Shown here one piece after another: positions 19,244-27,826 of a DNA stretch of 56,882 bases. The DNA lies in NCBI GenBank assembly GCA_026003355.1, contig BPHC01000013.1, positions 1-56,882 on the forward strand. Direction: 5' to 3'. Within the stretch, counting starts at the first letter, position 1, and each line of letters opens with the position of its first letter. This stretch comes from Cyclobacteriaceae bacterium (GTDB lineage Bacteria; Bacteroidota; Bacteroidia; Cytophagales; Cyclobacteriaceae). The position numbers and the translations under genes were made by a program. The notes under the pieces were generated by a model. The model was not told where the DNA came from. It worked only from the letters and a program-made list of their open reading frames with translations, and did no database searches.

Positions 19244-21336
19244 TATCCCAGCTTCACTAAAATTCTGTTTCCTTTACCAGCACGGCTGCCCGGGGGTATT
19301 GACTGGCTTTGCACGCGTCCTTTTCCTTCGAACTGCACAATAAGCCCGCGTTCTTCCAGCAGGTACAGTGCATCGCGCAGGGTAAAACCAGTTACATCGG
19401 GCACCAGCTCTTTGCTAAATTCAGCGCCCTTCCACATTACGGCATTCCCGTTTCTTGCCGATCGTACCCACTCCTGCCCGGTGCGGGCATGGTTTGAAAT
19501 GCCCATGCGATGAGTTAATTGTTCGAGCTCCTCAAGTTTTCCGCCGCGGATTACCGGAAAAGTTCCCGGCTGATGGTACGGTGAAAACTCCATGGCTGTA
19601 TGGATGCGGAGATCGCGGGCATAGATATTATCGGCTATTTCGCGAAATACGGGTGCAGCCACATTGCTGCCATACTGCTGCCAGCCGCGCGGATTACGAA
19701 TAAGTACAATTGCCGAGTACCGTGGTTGATGTGCCGGAAAGTATCCCACAAACGAGGTGATATATCTGCGCATATATTGTCCGTTTTCAAGTATCTGAGC
19801 CGTTCCGGTTTTACCGGCAATGCGATAGTGGGTTCCTTTTATGTTGCGTGCGGTGCCGTTTTCAACCACACCTTCGAGAAGCTGTTTAAGTTGACGCAGC
19901 GTTTTTTCCGAACAGATGCGTTGTACCAGAATTTCGGTTTCGAAGCGATCGATGGTCGCATCGGCCCGGGTTACGGCACGAACAAAGAGGGGTTTGATCA
20001 TTCTGCCGTTGTTGGCCACAGCATTGTACAGGGCCAGGGTGTGGAGTGGCGTTATTTCAAAGCCATAGCCGTAGGCCATCCAGGGCAGGCTTATACCGCT
20101 CCATCCTTTCTGGCCTGGAAAGATGAAGCGGGGAGTGGGCTCTCCCTTTATCTGAATGCCCAGGGGTTTGCTAAGGTTAAGCCGTTCAATATGCTGTACA
20201 AAACGTGAAGGATTTTTTCCGAAGTTTTCATCGACCAAACGAGCCATGGCCACATTTGATGAATGTTCAAAGGCTTCGCGTACGGTTATTTTTCCAAGCC
20301 CTCCTTCTTCATGATCACGTACTTTGTATTTTTTGTGGAATATCATTTCGCCCTTGCCGGTATCTACCGAATCACTGAGTTTAACGGGGCTGTCTTCCAG
20401 CAGGGCAATGAGTGTTACCAGCTTAAAGGTTGAGCCAGGCTCGAACAAACCACCTGTTGCATAGTTGAATTTTTCGTAGTACCTGCCGTTTCCGTCATAA
20501 CTAAGGTTGCTAATGGCTTTTACTTCTCCGGTTTGTACTTCCATTACCACAACCAGGCCATCATCGGCCTGATGCTGCACCATGGCTTTGTAAAGCGCTG
20601 TTTCGGCTACATCCTGCAGGTTTACGTCAAGGGTGGTGTGAATATCCAGGCCGTTAACGGCTTTTACATTGCTGGCATCGTAAACGGGCTTCCATACCCC
20701 GCCGGCAATTTTCTGGTAATAGGCGTAGCCGTCTTTGCCGGCCAGGTATTCATTAAAGCTGTATTCCAGCCCGGCACCTTTTTCCTGTTCATTAACAAAG
20801 CCAATGGTACGACGGCTCAACCCGGCAAACGGACGGTAGCGTACGTCTATCTTTTCGAAGATTATTCCTCCGCGGTAACGTCCTTCCCTGAAAATGGGCC
20901 AGGTCTCCATCATTTTCTTATCCTGATAATCAATTTGCCTGCGGTTAAGAATGATATACTGCCTCCCCTGTTTGCGGGCATCTGTTAACAGGTGTTTGTA
21001 CTGTGTGGGGGTGCGATCGGCATAATAGCGGCTGAGCAAAAGCGCAAGCGAGTCAATGCCGGCCTGAAAAACATCTTCCCTCGGCAGTGTGGCATCGAAA
21101 GCCACTTTATAAAAGGGCAGCGAGGTAGCCAGCAAACTGCCGTTATCTGAATAAATATTTCCTCTGGTTGCCTTAACCTTGCGGTAGTCGAACAGGGTGG
21201 CTTCGCCCATGGCAATCCATTTTTCGCCCTCGGCCATCTGGATGTAGGCCACACGCGCTACCACCGCCACGGCAAAGAGCATTACTGCCAGAAAGGCCAG
21301 GCGGACGCGGAGCAATATGGATTGCTTAATGTTCAT
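19243..21336 (-). CDS. ftsI: Septal penicillin-binding protein FtsI (PBP3-like) with PASTA domain
   Basis: Transpeptidase that cross-links septal peptidoglycan. It has an N-terminal membrane anchor (about residues 9-27) and a dimerisation domain. The catalytic SxxK motif is GSTFK with Ser near residue 302, SxN is SSN near 359-361, and KTG is GKTGTAQ near 508. A C-terminal PASTA domain begins at VPDVTGFTLRDALYLLEERG, and the protein ends RILVKLG. Its length is 697 residues. PASTA domains on division PBPs are usual in this phylum. The start overlaps the ftsL-like stop by 4 bases, and its stop overlaps the murE ATG by 1 base. Confidence 0.96.
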   Translation of the reverse strand: MNIKQSILLRVRLAFLAVMLFAVAVVARVAYIQMAEGEKWIAMGEATLFDYRKVKATRGNIYSDNGSLLATSLPFYKVAFDATLPREDVFQAGIDSLALLLSRYYADRTPTQYKHLLTDARKQGRQYIILNRRQIDYQDKKMMETWPIFREGRYRGGIIFEKIDVRYRPFAGLSRRTIGFVNEQEKGAGLEYSFNEYLAGKDGYAYYQKIAGGVWKPVYDASNVKAVNGLDIHTTLDVNLQDVAETALYKAMVQHQADDGLVVVMEVQTGEVKAISNLSYDGNGRYYEKFNYATGGLFEPGSTFKLVTLIALLEDSPVKLSDSVDTGKGEMIFHKKYKVRDHEEGGLGKITVREAFEHSSNVAMARLVDENFGKNPSRFVQHIERLNLSKPLGIQIKGEPTPRFIFPGQKGWSGISLPWMAYGYGFEITPLHTLALYNAVANNGRMIKPLFVRAVTRADATIDRFETEILVQRICSEKTLRQLKQLLEGVVENGTARNIKGTHYRIAGKTGTAQILENGQYMRRYITSFVGYFPAHQPRYSAIVLIRNPRGWQQYGSNVAAPVFREIADNIYARDLRIHTAMEFSPYHQPGTFPVIRGGKLEELEQLTHRMGISNHARTGQEWVRSARNGNAVMWKGAEFSKELVPDVTGFTLRDALYLLEERGLIVQFEGKGRVQSQSIPPGSRAGKGNRILVKLG

Positions 21337-21710
21337 TTGTCTTTCACAACAATTTTAAACGGAGGGGTAAGGCTTTCCTTAAGTCCCAGCGGGGCCACCT
21401 TTCGGGCCACTTCACTTTGCCTGGTGGCAAACATCAGTTCCGATTTGGCAGTTATATAGTCGGCCCTCAGGTCTTCCACTTCAGCCTGAAGCTGGTTTAT
21501 CTGGCGAATGGTGGTTTCAACTTTATGGGTGTTGCCTATGTAGAGTATGCCCAGCGCAACCACAAACACCACTTTTGGCAGGTATTGCACCGGAAAGCCT
21601 TCGGCCAGGTAGGCTTCCAGCCGGAGTTTGCGTTCCAGCCAGGCAAAGAGTCCTTTGCCTGAACCGGGGGTTTTAATGTGCGATTGAACACGTATGGTGT
21701 TGCTGTTCAT
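21333..21710 (-). CDS. ftsL: FtsL-like divisome protein
   Basis: A 125-residue bitopic protein with a basic cytoplasmic N-terminus and one membrane segment (about residues 47-60, VVFVVALGILYIG). A heptad-like coiled coil follows (QINQLQAEVEDLRADYITAKSEL), then a short tail. This is the FtsL architecture. Primary sequence is poorly conserved in the family, so the assignment depends on topology and on its position between rsmH (11 bases upstream) and ftsI (4-base overlap), the invariant place of ftsL in dcw clusters. Confidence 0.85.
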   Translation of the reverse strand: MNSNTIRVQSHIKTPGSGKGLFAWLERKLRLEAYLAEGFPVQYLPKVVFVVALGILYIGNTHKVETTIRQINQLQAEVEDLRADYITAKSELMFATRQSEVARKVAPLGLKESLTPPFKIVVKDK

Positions 21711-21721
21711 AAGTTTTGTGT

Positions 21722-22642
21722 TTATATTTTCTCAGCCACGCGCAGGCGGGCGCTGCGTGCACGGCTGTTGTGTTGTATTTCTTCTTCGGATGGCACAATG
21801 GGTTTGCGGGTTATGGCCCGGAAAGGTTTCTGCACATTTCCGAAAACATCTTTAACCGGCTCGCCCCATGCCGTGCCTTTTGCCAGGTAGTTTTTTACTA
21901 TCCGGTCTTCTACCGAATGGTAGGCCAGTATTACCAGCCTGCCGCCGGGTTGTAATACTTCGCCCGCCTGGTGCAAAAAATCTTCAAGTGCTCCCATCTC
22001 ATCGTTTACTTCGATGCGCAGCGCCTGAAACACCTGGGCGAAGTATTGGTTTTCTTTCTTCTTCGGAGCCAAAGGCCGCAGCAGGTCAACCAGAGCTGCT
22101 GTTGTTTTTATGGGCGCCAGGCTGCGTTGTTTTACAATAGCCCGTGCTACGATTCGTGCATTGCGTACTTCGCCATAATGGGTTAGCACGCGTTGCAGTT
22201 CTTCGGCTGTATATTCATGGATGATGCGCGCAGCCGTTACCGTCTGCCGGACATCCATGCGCATATCGAGCGGACCGTCCTGGCGAATGGAGAAACCCCG
22301 GGTGGCCACATCGAGCTGATGCGATGAAACGCCCAGATCGGCCAGTATGCCCTGCACTTTGTTTATTCCGTGCCAATCCAGAAACTTTTTAAGGAACCGG
22401 AAGTTGGCATGACAAAACGTGAAAGAACGGTGCGTGATGGTTTCGGCCTCACGCCGGGCATCGTCATCCTGATCGAAGGCCAACAGCCTGCCGGTAGTTA
22501 ACTTTTCCAATATGGCCCGGCTGTGCCCTCCGCCCCCAAAGGTGGCATCCACATAAATCCCTTTCGGCTCAATGTTTAATCCGGACAGGGCTTCAGCCAG
22601 CAACACCGGCTGGTGGTATGAGTTGGCTGCCTGCATGGCCAT
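21722..22642 (-). CDS. rsmH: 16S rRNA C1402 N4-methyltransferase RsmH
   Basis: SAM-dependent methylation of cytosine 1402 in 16S rRNA. The SAM motif VDATFGGGGHSRAIL is at residues 31-45. Other family blocks are GILADLGVSSHQLD and RLVILAYHSVEDRIVKN. Length is 306 residues. The ATG at 22642 starts MAMQAANSYHQPVLL, matching the family's HxPVLL opening. It is the second gene of the dcw operon, 103 bases after mraZ; that gap shows no clear promoter or terminator. Confidence 0.97.
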   Translation of the reverse strand: MAMQAANSYHQPVLLAEALSGLNIEPKGIYVDATFGGGGHSRAILEKLTTGRLLAFDQDDDARREAETITHRSFTFCHANFRFLKKFLDWHGINKVQGILADLGVSSHQLDVATRGFSIRQDGPLDMRMDVRQTVTAARIIHEYTAEELQRVLTHYGEVRNARIVARAIVKQRSLAPIKTTAALVDLLRPLAPKKKENQYFAQVFQALRIEVNDEMGALEDFLHQAGEVLQPGGRLVILAYHSVEDRIVKNYLAKGTAWGEPVKDVFGNVQKPFRAITRKPIVPSEEEIQHNSRARSARLRVAEKI

Positions 22643-22745
22643 ACTGCATTATTGCGGCTCCGGGCTGTTTAACCCTGCCATCTCAATAGTTTAAAGAACA
22701 ACCGTTTCGGCTTTCTTACACTGTTCTGAAGCGGACCGCGTGTGT

Positions 22746-23186
22746 TCATTGCTCCAAATGCTTTTGGGCCAGCTTCGACAGTTCGGCCGGATTTTGTATC
22801 AGGTACTTCTGATAGTTTTCCGGATTCCATATTTCTATCTTATTGCCCATTCCCACCAGCATCACTTCGCGGTCAATGCCGGCATAAGCCAGCATATTTT
22901 TGGGAATGAGAATGCGACCACTCCCGTCCAGCTCAACGGTAGCCGTACCGCTGAAAAAATTCCGCTGCAACTGGCGGTATTCTTCGTTGAATTCGCTTAG
23001 CCCGCTTATCCGGGCAAATACTTTTTTAAACTCTGTAAGGGGATAAACGATAAGGCAAGGTTCAAAACCCTTGCGCAAAACCAGCTCCGTGTCGCCCTCC
23101 GGTAGCTGTGCCTTAATGCGCGAAGGCAACACCAAACGTCCTTTGGCATCAAGCTTACTTTCGTATTCGCTGGTAAAAAAGGTCAT
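22746..23186 (-). CDS. mraZ: Transcriptional regulator MraZ
   Basis: DNA-binding regulator of the dcw cluster, made of two SpoVT/AbrB-like half domains that form a ring oligomer. Diagnostic segments are ESKLDAKGRLVLPSRI (first half) and VELDGSGRILIPKNML (second half). I chose the ATG at 23186 (MTFFTSEYESK), giving 146 residues, the family length. An in-frame TTG at 23240 would place the start inside the operator and upstream of the -7 box, so it is rejected. As first gene of the operon it lies directly behind three AAAGTGG boxes, consistent with autoregulation. Confidence 0.96.
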   Translation of the reverse strand: MTFFTSEYESKLDAKGRLVLPSRIKAQLPEGDTELVLRKGFEPCLIVYPLTEFKKVFARISGLSEFNEEYRQLQRNFFSGTATVELDGSGRILIPKNMLAYAGIDREVMLVGMGNKIEIWNPENYQKYLIQNPAELSKLAQKHLEQ

Positions 23187-23211
23187 CGGGACGTAGTGGT
23201 TGTTCCTTGAA

Positions 23212-23240
23212 CAAACATACACATTTTTCTCCACTTTCAA
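23212..23240 (-). promoter_or_regulatory. dcw operon promoter (TTG-N18-TAnnTTTG)
   Basis: On the minus strand TATGTTTG (23212-23219) fits the Bacteroidota -7 consensus exactly, and a TTG at 23238-23240 sits 18 bases upstream as the -33 element. Transcription should start about 20 bases before the mraZ ATG. This is the only good promoter seen for the 13-gene operon. The -33 TTG lies between two of the MraZ boxes. Confidence 0.75.
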
Positions 23241-23257
23241 CCACTTTCACCCACTTT
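23231..23257 (-). promoter_or_regulatory. MraZ operator: three AAAGTGG boxes at 10-bp spacing
   Basis: Three exact AAAGTGG repeats (minus strand; CCACTTT on plus at 23231, 23241 and 23251) are spaced exactly 10 bases apart, one helical turn. Direct GTGG-containing repeats at 10-bp spacing upstream of mraZ are the known MraZ target form in Escherichia coli and mollicutes. Here they surround the -33 element of the dcw promoter, so a bound MraZ ring would be expected to block RNA polymerase. The arrangement is seen; the regulation is inferred. Confidence 0.82.
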
Positions 23258-23314
23258 TTTACATTTTTTCTGTAAAAATGGGTTTTTCGGGCTTTTTACC
23301 CAGACCAAAAGAGC

Positions 23315-24130
23315 ATGCCGGTCCGGCGCCAGTTGTACAACCCTTCGATAGAAATACCCCGGAAATACCTTAGTTTGCCGCTTTACCAAATTGCAGGCAT
23401 GGCTGGTCGTATCTTAACGATGGTGTTCACCATTTGGGTGGTGGTGGTATTTTTTCTGTTTATGCTGCCCCTGCTGCCTTTTATTTTGCTGCCCTTTGCC
23501 GCGGGTACCCGCTTTACATTTATCGGGTATTGGTTTTTGAAATTATGGGCCAGGCTGTTTAGTATTTTCACAGGCATACGGTACCGGCTTGTTGGCCGGG
23601 AAAACCTTTCGGCCGGCCGTGCACTGATTTACGTGAGCAACCATACTTCGTTTCTGGATGTGCCCGGATTGCGCATGCTTATTCCAGGTGAGTTTCGGCC
23701 GATTGCCAAAAAGGAGCTGCTCAGCATTCCGTTATTTGGTTTTATAGTTAGGGCTGCCACCGTGGTGGTTGACCGCAGCAATGCTGAAAGCAGAAAGCGA
23801 AGCGTGGAAGCAGCCCGAAAGATGATTGAGCGGGGCATATCCATGCTGATTTTTGCCGAAGGGACGCAAAACCGTTCGAACGAAATTCTTCAGCCGTTCA
23901 AAGACGGGGCCTTCAGGCTGGCTATTGAAACCCAAACACCCATTATACCGGTGGTGGTTACCGGAGCAGCCCGGCTTATGCCTCCGGGAAAGTTATGGAT
24001 AAAGCCCGGTGTTATTGAAGTTACAGCCGGAAAGCCAATTGAGGTTGCCGGGCTAACGCTTGCCGACCTGCCTGCGCTGAAGCAGCAAACTTTTGAAACC
24101 ATGAAGCATATGCTTTTGCACCCAAAATAG
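23315..24130 (+). CDS. plsC: 1-acyl-sn-glycerol-3-phosphate acyltransferase family protein
   Basis: Membrane acyltransferase expected to acylate lysophosphatidate to phosphatidate. Motif I NHTSFLD (HxxxxD) is at residues 109-115 and motif III FAEGTQNRS near 180-188, with R/PIAKKEL between them. A strongly hydrophobic N-terminal segment lies at about residues 34-62. The ATG at 23315 gives 271 residues; a later ATG at 23399 (MAGRILTMVF) is also possible and would give a more usual length. It is divergent from mraZ, sharing the 128-base intergenic region with the MraZ boxes. Substrate specificity within the PlsC family is not certain. Confidence 0.86.
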   Translation: MPVRRQLYNPSIEIPRKYLSLPLYQIAGMAGRILTMVFTIWVVVVFFLFMLPLLPFILLPFAAGTRFTFIGYWFLKLWARLFSIFTGIRYRLVGRENLSAGRALIYVSNHTSFLDVPGLRMLIPGEFRPIAKKELLSIPLFGFIVRAATVVVDRSNAESRKRSVEAARKMIERGISMLIFAEGTQNRSNEILQPFKDGAFRLAIETQTPIIPVVVTGAARLMPPGKLWIKPGVIEVTAGKPIEVAGLTLADLPALKQQTFETMKHMLLHPK

Positions 24131-24150
24131 ACTGCCGCCAGTACTGCGGG

Positions 24151-24417
24151 TTAGTTTACCGGTTTGGACGGGCACTCCAGCTTCCAGTCTTTGGCAAGGG
24201 CCAGCTTCCCTTGGCGCGCTTTTTTAATAACATTATCGCGGCTCTCGCGGCAGCCATTATCTATATAGTGGTAGGGTAAGCCGTTTATTAGAAAGTTATA
24301 ATGGCAGGCATTGGCTGCCATTTGCCTGCGCACGCACACCAGCTCCACTTCGTCCTGGCTGGGTGTTACCGATAAAAATGCAGATAATAACCCAAATAGA
24401 ACAGTGCAGGCTTTCAT
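24151..24417 (-). CDS. Small secreted four-cysteine protein, function unknown
   Basis: An 88-residue protein with a short signal peptide (MKACTVLFGLLSAFLSVTPS) and a mature part with four cysteines (VCVR, ACHY, GCRE, ECPS) that could form two disulfides in the periplasm. The mature part is basic towards its end (VIKKARQGKLALAK). I do not recognise a family. It follows ahcY on the same strand but is separated from it by a 14-bp hairpin. Coding status is supported by the coherent signal peptide and the lack of any competing frame, yet it is short and could be overcalled. Confidence 0.55.
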   Translation of the reverse strand: MKACTVLFGLLSAFLSVTPSQDEVELVCVRRQMAANACHYNFLINGLPYHYIDNGCRESRDNVIKKARQGKLALAKDWKLECPSKPVN

Positions 24418-24434
24418 CGTTATTATGTATGAAA

Positions 24435-24467
24435 TACACCACCCTCCGGCCTGCGGAGGGTGGTGTA
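24435..24467 (-). terminator. Strong hairpin after ahcY (possible terminator/attenuator)
   Basis: A perfect 14-bp inverted repeat, TACACCACCCTCCG / CGGAGGGTGGTGTA, with a 5-base loop lies 13 bases after the ahcY stop and 17 bases before the small secreted-protein gene. The minus-strand side has only a short T-rich stretch (TTTCA), so termination may be partial, or the structure may stabilise the ahcY mRNA 3' end. Confidence 0.6.
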
Positions 24468-24479
24468 CAGATTAACAGA

Positions 24480-25781
24480 TTAATATCTGTAATAATCGGG
24501 TTTGAAGGGGCCCTCTTTGCTTACTCCAATGTAGCGTGCCTGTTTATCGGTAAGCTCTTCCAGCTCCACGCCTATTTTGGCCAGATGCAACCGTGCCACT
24601 TTTTCGTCCAGGTGCTTAGGCAGGGTATAGACTTTGTTTTCATACTTCTCTGCATTATTCCAGAGCTCAATCTGGGCCAGCGTTTGGTTGGTGAATGAGT
24701 TGGACATGACGAACGAAGGGTGCCCGGTGGCGCAGCCAAGGTTAACCAACCGGCCTTCGGCCAGCAGAATAATCTGCCGGTTGTTGGGTAGGGTAATCAG
24801 GTCAACCTGAGGTTTAATATTATCCCATGTGCCATGTTTGCGCAGCCAGGCTACATCTATTTCATTATCGAAATGACCAATGTTGCAAACTATGGTCTTA
24901 TCTTTCATTTTCATAAAGTGGTGTTCGTGCACAATGTCGCAGTTGCCGGTAGCGGTAACCACAATGTCTGCATCGCCCACCACATTTTCGAGGCGTTTTA
25001 CGGCATAGCCATCCATAGCGGCCTGCAGGGCACATATCGGGTCAATTTCGGTAACGATAACGCGCGCACCTGCACCACGCAGCGAAGCGGCCGATCCCTT
25101 GCCAACATCGCCATAACCGCACACAACGGCTACCTTGCCGGCCAGCATAATGTCGGTTGCCCTGCGTATGGCGTCTACGAGCGATTCTTTGCAGCCATAC
25201 TTATTATCGAATTTCGACTTGGTTACCGAATCGTTTACGTTAATGGCTGGCAAGGGCAGCTTACCATTTTTTTCCCTTTCAATAAGGCGGTGTACGCCAG
25301 TGGTGGTTTCTTCGCTGATGCCGCGGATGCCTGCCACCAGTTCGGGGTAGCGGTCCAGTACCATGTTGGTCAGGTCGCCCCCGTCATCCAGTATCATATT
25401 CAGGGGCTTGCCGTCTTTAAAGGCAAACAGGGTTTGTTCAATGCACCAGTCGAATTCCTGTTCGGTCATGCCTTTCCAGGCAAAAACCGGAATGCCGGCC
25501 GCTGCAATTGCGGCTGCAGCGTGATCTTGTGTAGAGAATATATTGCAGGATGACCAGCTTACTTCAGCGCCCAGTTCGACCAAGGTTTCAATGAGCACGG
25601 CCGTTTGGATGGTCATGTGCAGGCAGCCGGCAATGCGGGCGCCTTTAAGGGGTTTTTGGGGGCCGTATTCTTCGCGCAGGGCCATGAGTCCTGGCATTTC
25701 GGCTTCGGCCAGTTTGATTTCTTTTCTGCCCCATTCGGCCAGCGAGATATCTTTTACCTTGTATTTTAATGTTTCTACCAT
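24480..25781 (-). CDS. ahcY: Adenosylhomocysteinase (SAH hydrolase)
   Basis: NAD-dependent cytoplasmic enzyme that splits S-adenosylhomocysteine to adenosine and homocysteine in the activated-methyl cycle. Family motifs include [34 protein letters not shown], the NAD-binding [15 protein letters not shown], and the C-terminal FKPDYYRY. I chose the ATG at 25781 ([12 protein letters not shown]), giving 433 residues; the open frame continues upstream to 25826 without a plausible extension. No SAH or SAM riboswitch is evident in the upstream 60 bases. Confidence 0.97.
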   Translation of the reverse strand: MVETLKYKVKDISLAEWGRKEIKLAEAEMPGLMALREEYGPQKPLKGARIAGCLHMTIQTAVLIETLVELGAEVSWSSCNIFSTQDHAAAAIAAAGIPVFAWKGMTEQEFDWCIEQTLFAFKDGKPLNMILDDGGDLTNMVLDRYPELVAGIRGISEETTTGVHRLIEREKNGKLPLPAINVNDSVTKSKFDNKYGCKESLVDAIRRATDIMLAGKVAVVCGYGDVGKGSAASLRGAGARVIVTEIDPICALQAAMDGYAVKRLENVVGDADIVVTATGNCDIVHEHHFMKMKDKTIVCNIGHFDNEIDVAWLRKHGTWDNIKPQVDLITLPNNRQIILLAEGRLVNLGCATGHPSFVMSNSFTNQTLAQIELWNNAEKYENKVYTLPKHLDEKVARLHLAKIGVELEELTDKQARYIGVSKEGPFKPDYYRY

Positions 25782-25843
25782 AATTTTTACTAATGGGTTA
25801 CGGTTTCTGAACCACAAAAGTACCACAAAGGTTTTAAACTCGC

Positions 25844-27805
25844 TTAGTTTTTTTGCAGGTCAAACTGTATCATCCAGGCCACGGCTGCTTCTATGGTATC
25901 GAACACGCGCAGCTCTATACCCAGTTCGGCAGTAATTTTCTGCATGCGCTGGTAATAGTCCTTGCGTACAGGGTCGGCAAAGCCAACGGCTCCGATACGT
26001 TTTAAACCATTATGTGCAGCGGCTTTTAAAACGTTTTCGATAAACCATTGCTGGTCTTCGGGTTGTATAACGCCCTGGTTGCGCAGGTCGGCTATCCAGC
26101 CTGGTGTGTTGTAGGTTTTAAGGGTTTCGTACACCACTTCAAATACTTTGCGGTATTCGGCACTGGTTACGTTGCGCTTCCATACGATTACCGTGTTATT
26201 GATATTGGCATCGTAATATAACTGTGCGGCTTCGTTTTCAAAGAAGTACTGCTTATCGACATCGGCGGGTACAGGAAACAGAAGGCGGAATGCAGTGCCC
26301 AGGCCGGGCTCGCTCTTTACTTCTACCTTTCCACCCATGATATCCATTTGCGACTTTACCAGGTACAGGCCCAGACCCTTGCCCGGCACATGGTGATGAA
26401 AGCGTTTATACAGTTTAAAAATGTTTTGTCCCTGTGTTTTCAGGTCTATGCCCAGCCCGTTATCTGCCACTTCTACCATAATTTTACCGGCAACCGGCTG
26501 CAGATAGCTTCTTATAATGACCTTTAGCGGATGGTCGGGCGACCGGTATTTAAATGCATTGCTGATTAAGTTGTACAAAACGCTGTGTACCATGGGCCGG
26601 ATGGCGTACACATAAGGTGCCTCGTTAAAGTTTATTTCAATGGTTTCCGGGTCAGGTTTCACATTCATTAACTGCAGAATGCGTTCAACCTCTTCGCGTA
26701 AAAAAATCTTTTCCTTTACCCTGTACAAATCGTTCCGGATGTCGATAATGGCCGACAGGTCGCGAAGAATATTATCCAGTTCTGTAGCCGACTTATGTAT
26801 GTACCCGGAAAGTTCGTGTATATCTTCCGGCTTTCGGGCGTGTTTCATAAGATTGGCAAGGCCCAGCAGGCGTGCCACAGGCCCCCTCAGGTTATGCGAT
26901 ACGGTAAACGAAAACTGCCGGAGTTCATTATTGGTTTTAACGAGTTCTTCATTGGTATGTACCAGTTCTTCACTTTTTTCTTTTACCAGGCGTTCCAGTT
27001 CGGTGTTATACTGATGAAGTTTTTTCCTTTGTTCACCAATCATCCGGTTGGCATGTTCCAGCATTTCGTAGCTGGCGCGAAGTTCCTCCTGCTGCTGAAC
27101 AAGTTCCTCCTGTTGCGACTCCATTTCGTGTGTTAACTGCTCAAGCCTTCGGTTACGATCTTTCAGTGCTCTCGCACTTTTTTCCTGTTCGGCCATGGCT
27201 TCTATAAGTTTTTGTGTAATCTGATGGTCGCGCCATTTGAGCACAAAGACGGCTATAAGCAAAGCCAGAAAGGCAATAAACACAATGTGGTTTACATGGT
27301 AGTAAGTAGGTATATTGTACCCTTGTTGATAATAGCCCAACCCCAGCAGGTTATGTATCGGGTCAAAAAAAACAATACACAAAAAGGTGAACGCCAGGCA
27401 CACCACTATGTATTTCCATTCAGGCCAGTCAAACACAATGGCCGGAAACACGGTGGTAACCAACAGAAAGTAACGGCTGTCGAAGTAAGTAACATATCCC
27501 TGCTCCGGAAGCACGATTTTGTCAAACAGGGTTATGACCATAGTTAACAGTGTGGGGACCAGACAAAACAACAGGCGGCCGGCCCGGTGCATACCCTTCC
27601 GGTTTAAAAAAATAACTCCTAATTCCGTAAGGGTTATAGCTGCAAACAGCAGGAACAACCACTGAAAGCCAAAAGTATAAGCATTAATTGCCCCTAACAG
27701 GAGGGCCAGTGCAGCAAAGAGCAGGGCCAGCAGATTAGTGGTGGCTACCAGCCGTTCAGCAGAACCCGGGAGTTTTTGAATGTTTTGATTTGAAAAGGGG
27801 TTCAA
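25844..27805 (-). CDS. Membrane histidine kinase with C-terminal STAS-like domain
   Basis: Predicted sensor kinase of 653 residues. About six membrane helices (roughly residues 18-190) are followed by a long coiled coil (about 195-290). The phospho-acceptor block [17 protein letters not shown] has its His near residue 303. The HATPase domain has [15 protein letters not shown] and [13 protein letters not shown]. After the kinase core (about residue 520) comes a further domain of about 125 residues that resembles the SpoIIAA/STAS-like fold found in Bacteroidota kinases. No ATG fits the start; a TTG at 27805 (MNPFSNQNI) is the best candidate, and the frame is closed by a stop 24 bases further upstream. 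No response regulator is adjacent, so the partner is unknown. Confidence 0.8.
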   Translation of the reverse strand: MNPFSNQNIQKLPGSAERLVATTNLLALLFAALALLLGAINAYTFGFQWLFLLFAAITLTELGVIFLNRKGMHRAGRLLFCLVPTLLTMVITLFDKIVLPEQGYVTYFDSRYFLLVTTVFPAIVFDWPEWKYIVVCLAFTFLCIVFFDPIHNLLGLGYYQQGYNIPTYYHVNHIVFIAFLALLIAVFVLKWRDHQITQKLIEAMAEQEKSARALKDRNRRLEQLTHEMESQQEELVQQQEELRASYEMLEHANRMIGEQRKKLHQYNTELERLVKEKSEELVHTNEELVKTNNELRQFSFTVSHNLRGPVARLLGLANLMKHARKPEDIHELSGYIHKSATELDNILRDLSAIIDIRNDLYRVKEKIFLREEVERILQLMNVKPDPETIEINFNEAPYVYAIRPMVHSVLYNLISNAFKYRSPDHPLKVIIRSYLQPVAGKIMVEVADNGLGIDLKTQGQNIFKLYKRFHHHVPGKGLGLYLVKSQMDIMGGKVEVKSEPGLGTAFRLLFPVPADVDKQYFFENEAAQLYYDANINNTVIVWKRNVTSAEYRKVFEVVYETLKTYNTPGWIADLRNQGVIQPEDQQWFIENVLKAAAHNGLKRIGAVGFADPVRKDYYQRMQKITAELGIELRVFDTIEAAVAWMIQFDLQKN

Positions 27806-27826
27806 ATTGTTTTCGTTACATAGTGG

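Noticed and set aside
19600-20208. Open frame of 202 codons opposite ftsI
   Set aside because: Antisense shadow; ftsI is intact with all catalytic motifs.
23187-23240. Longer mraZ start at a TTG
   Set aside because: It would begin inside the MraZ boxes and upstream of the -7 element; the ATG at 23186 matches the family start.
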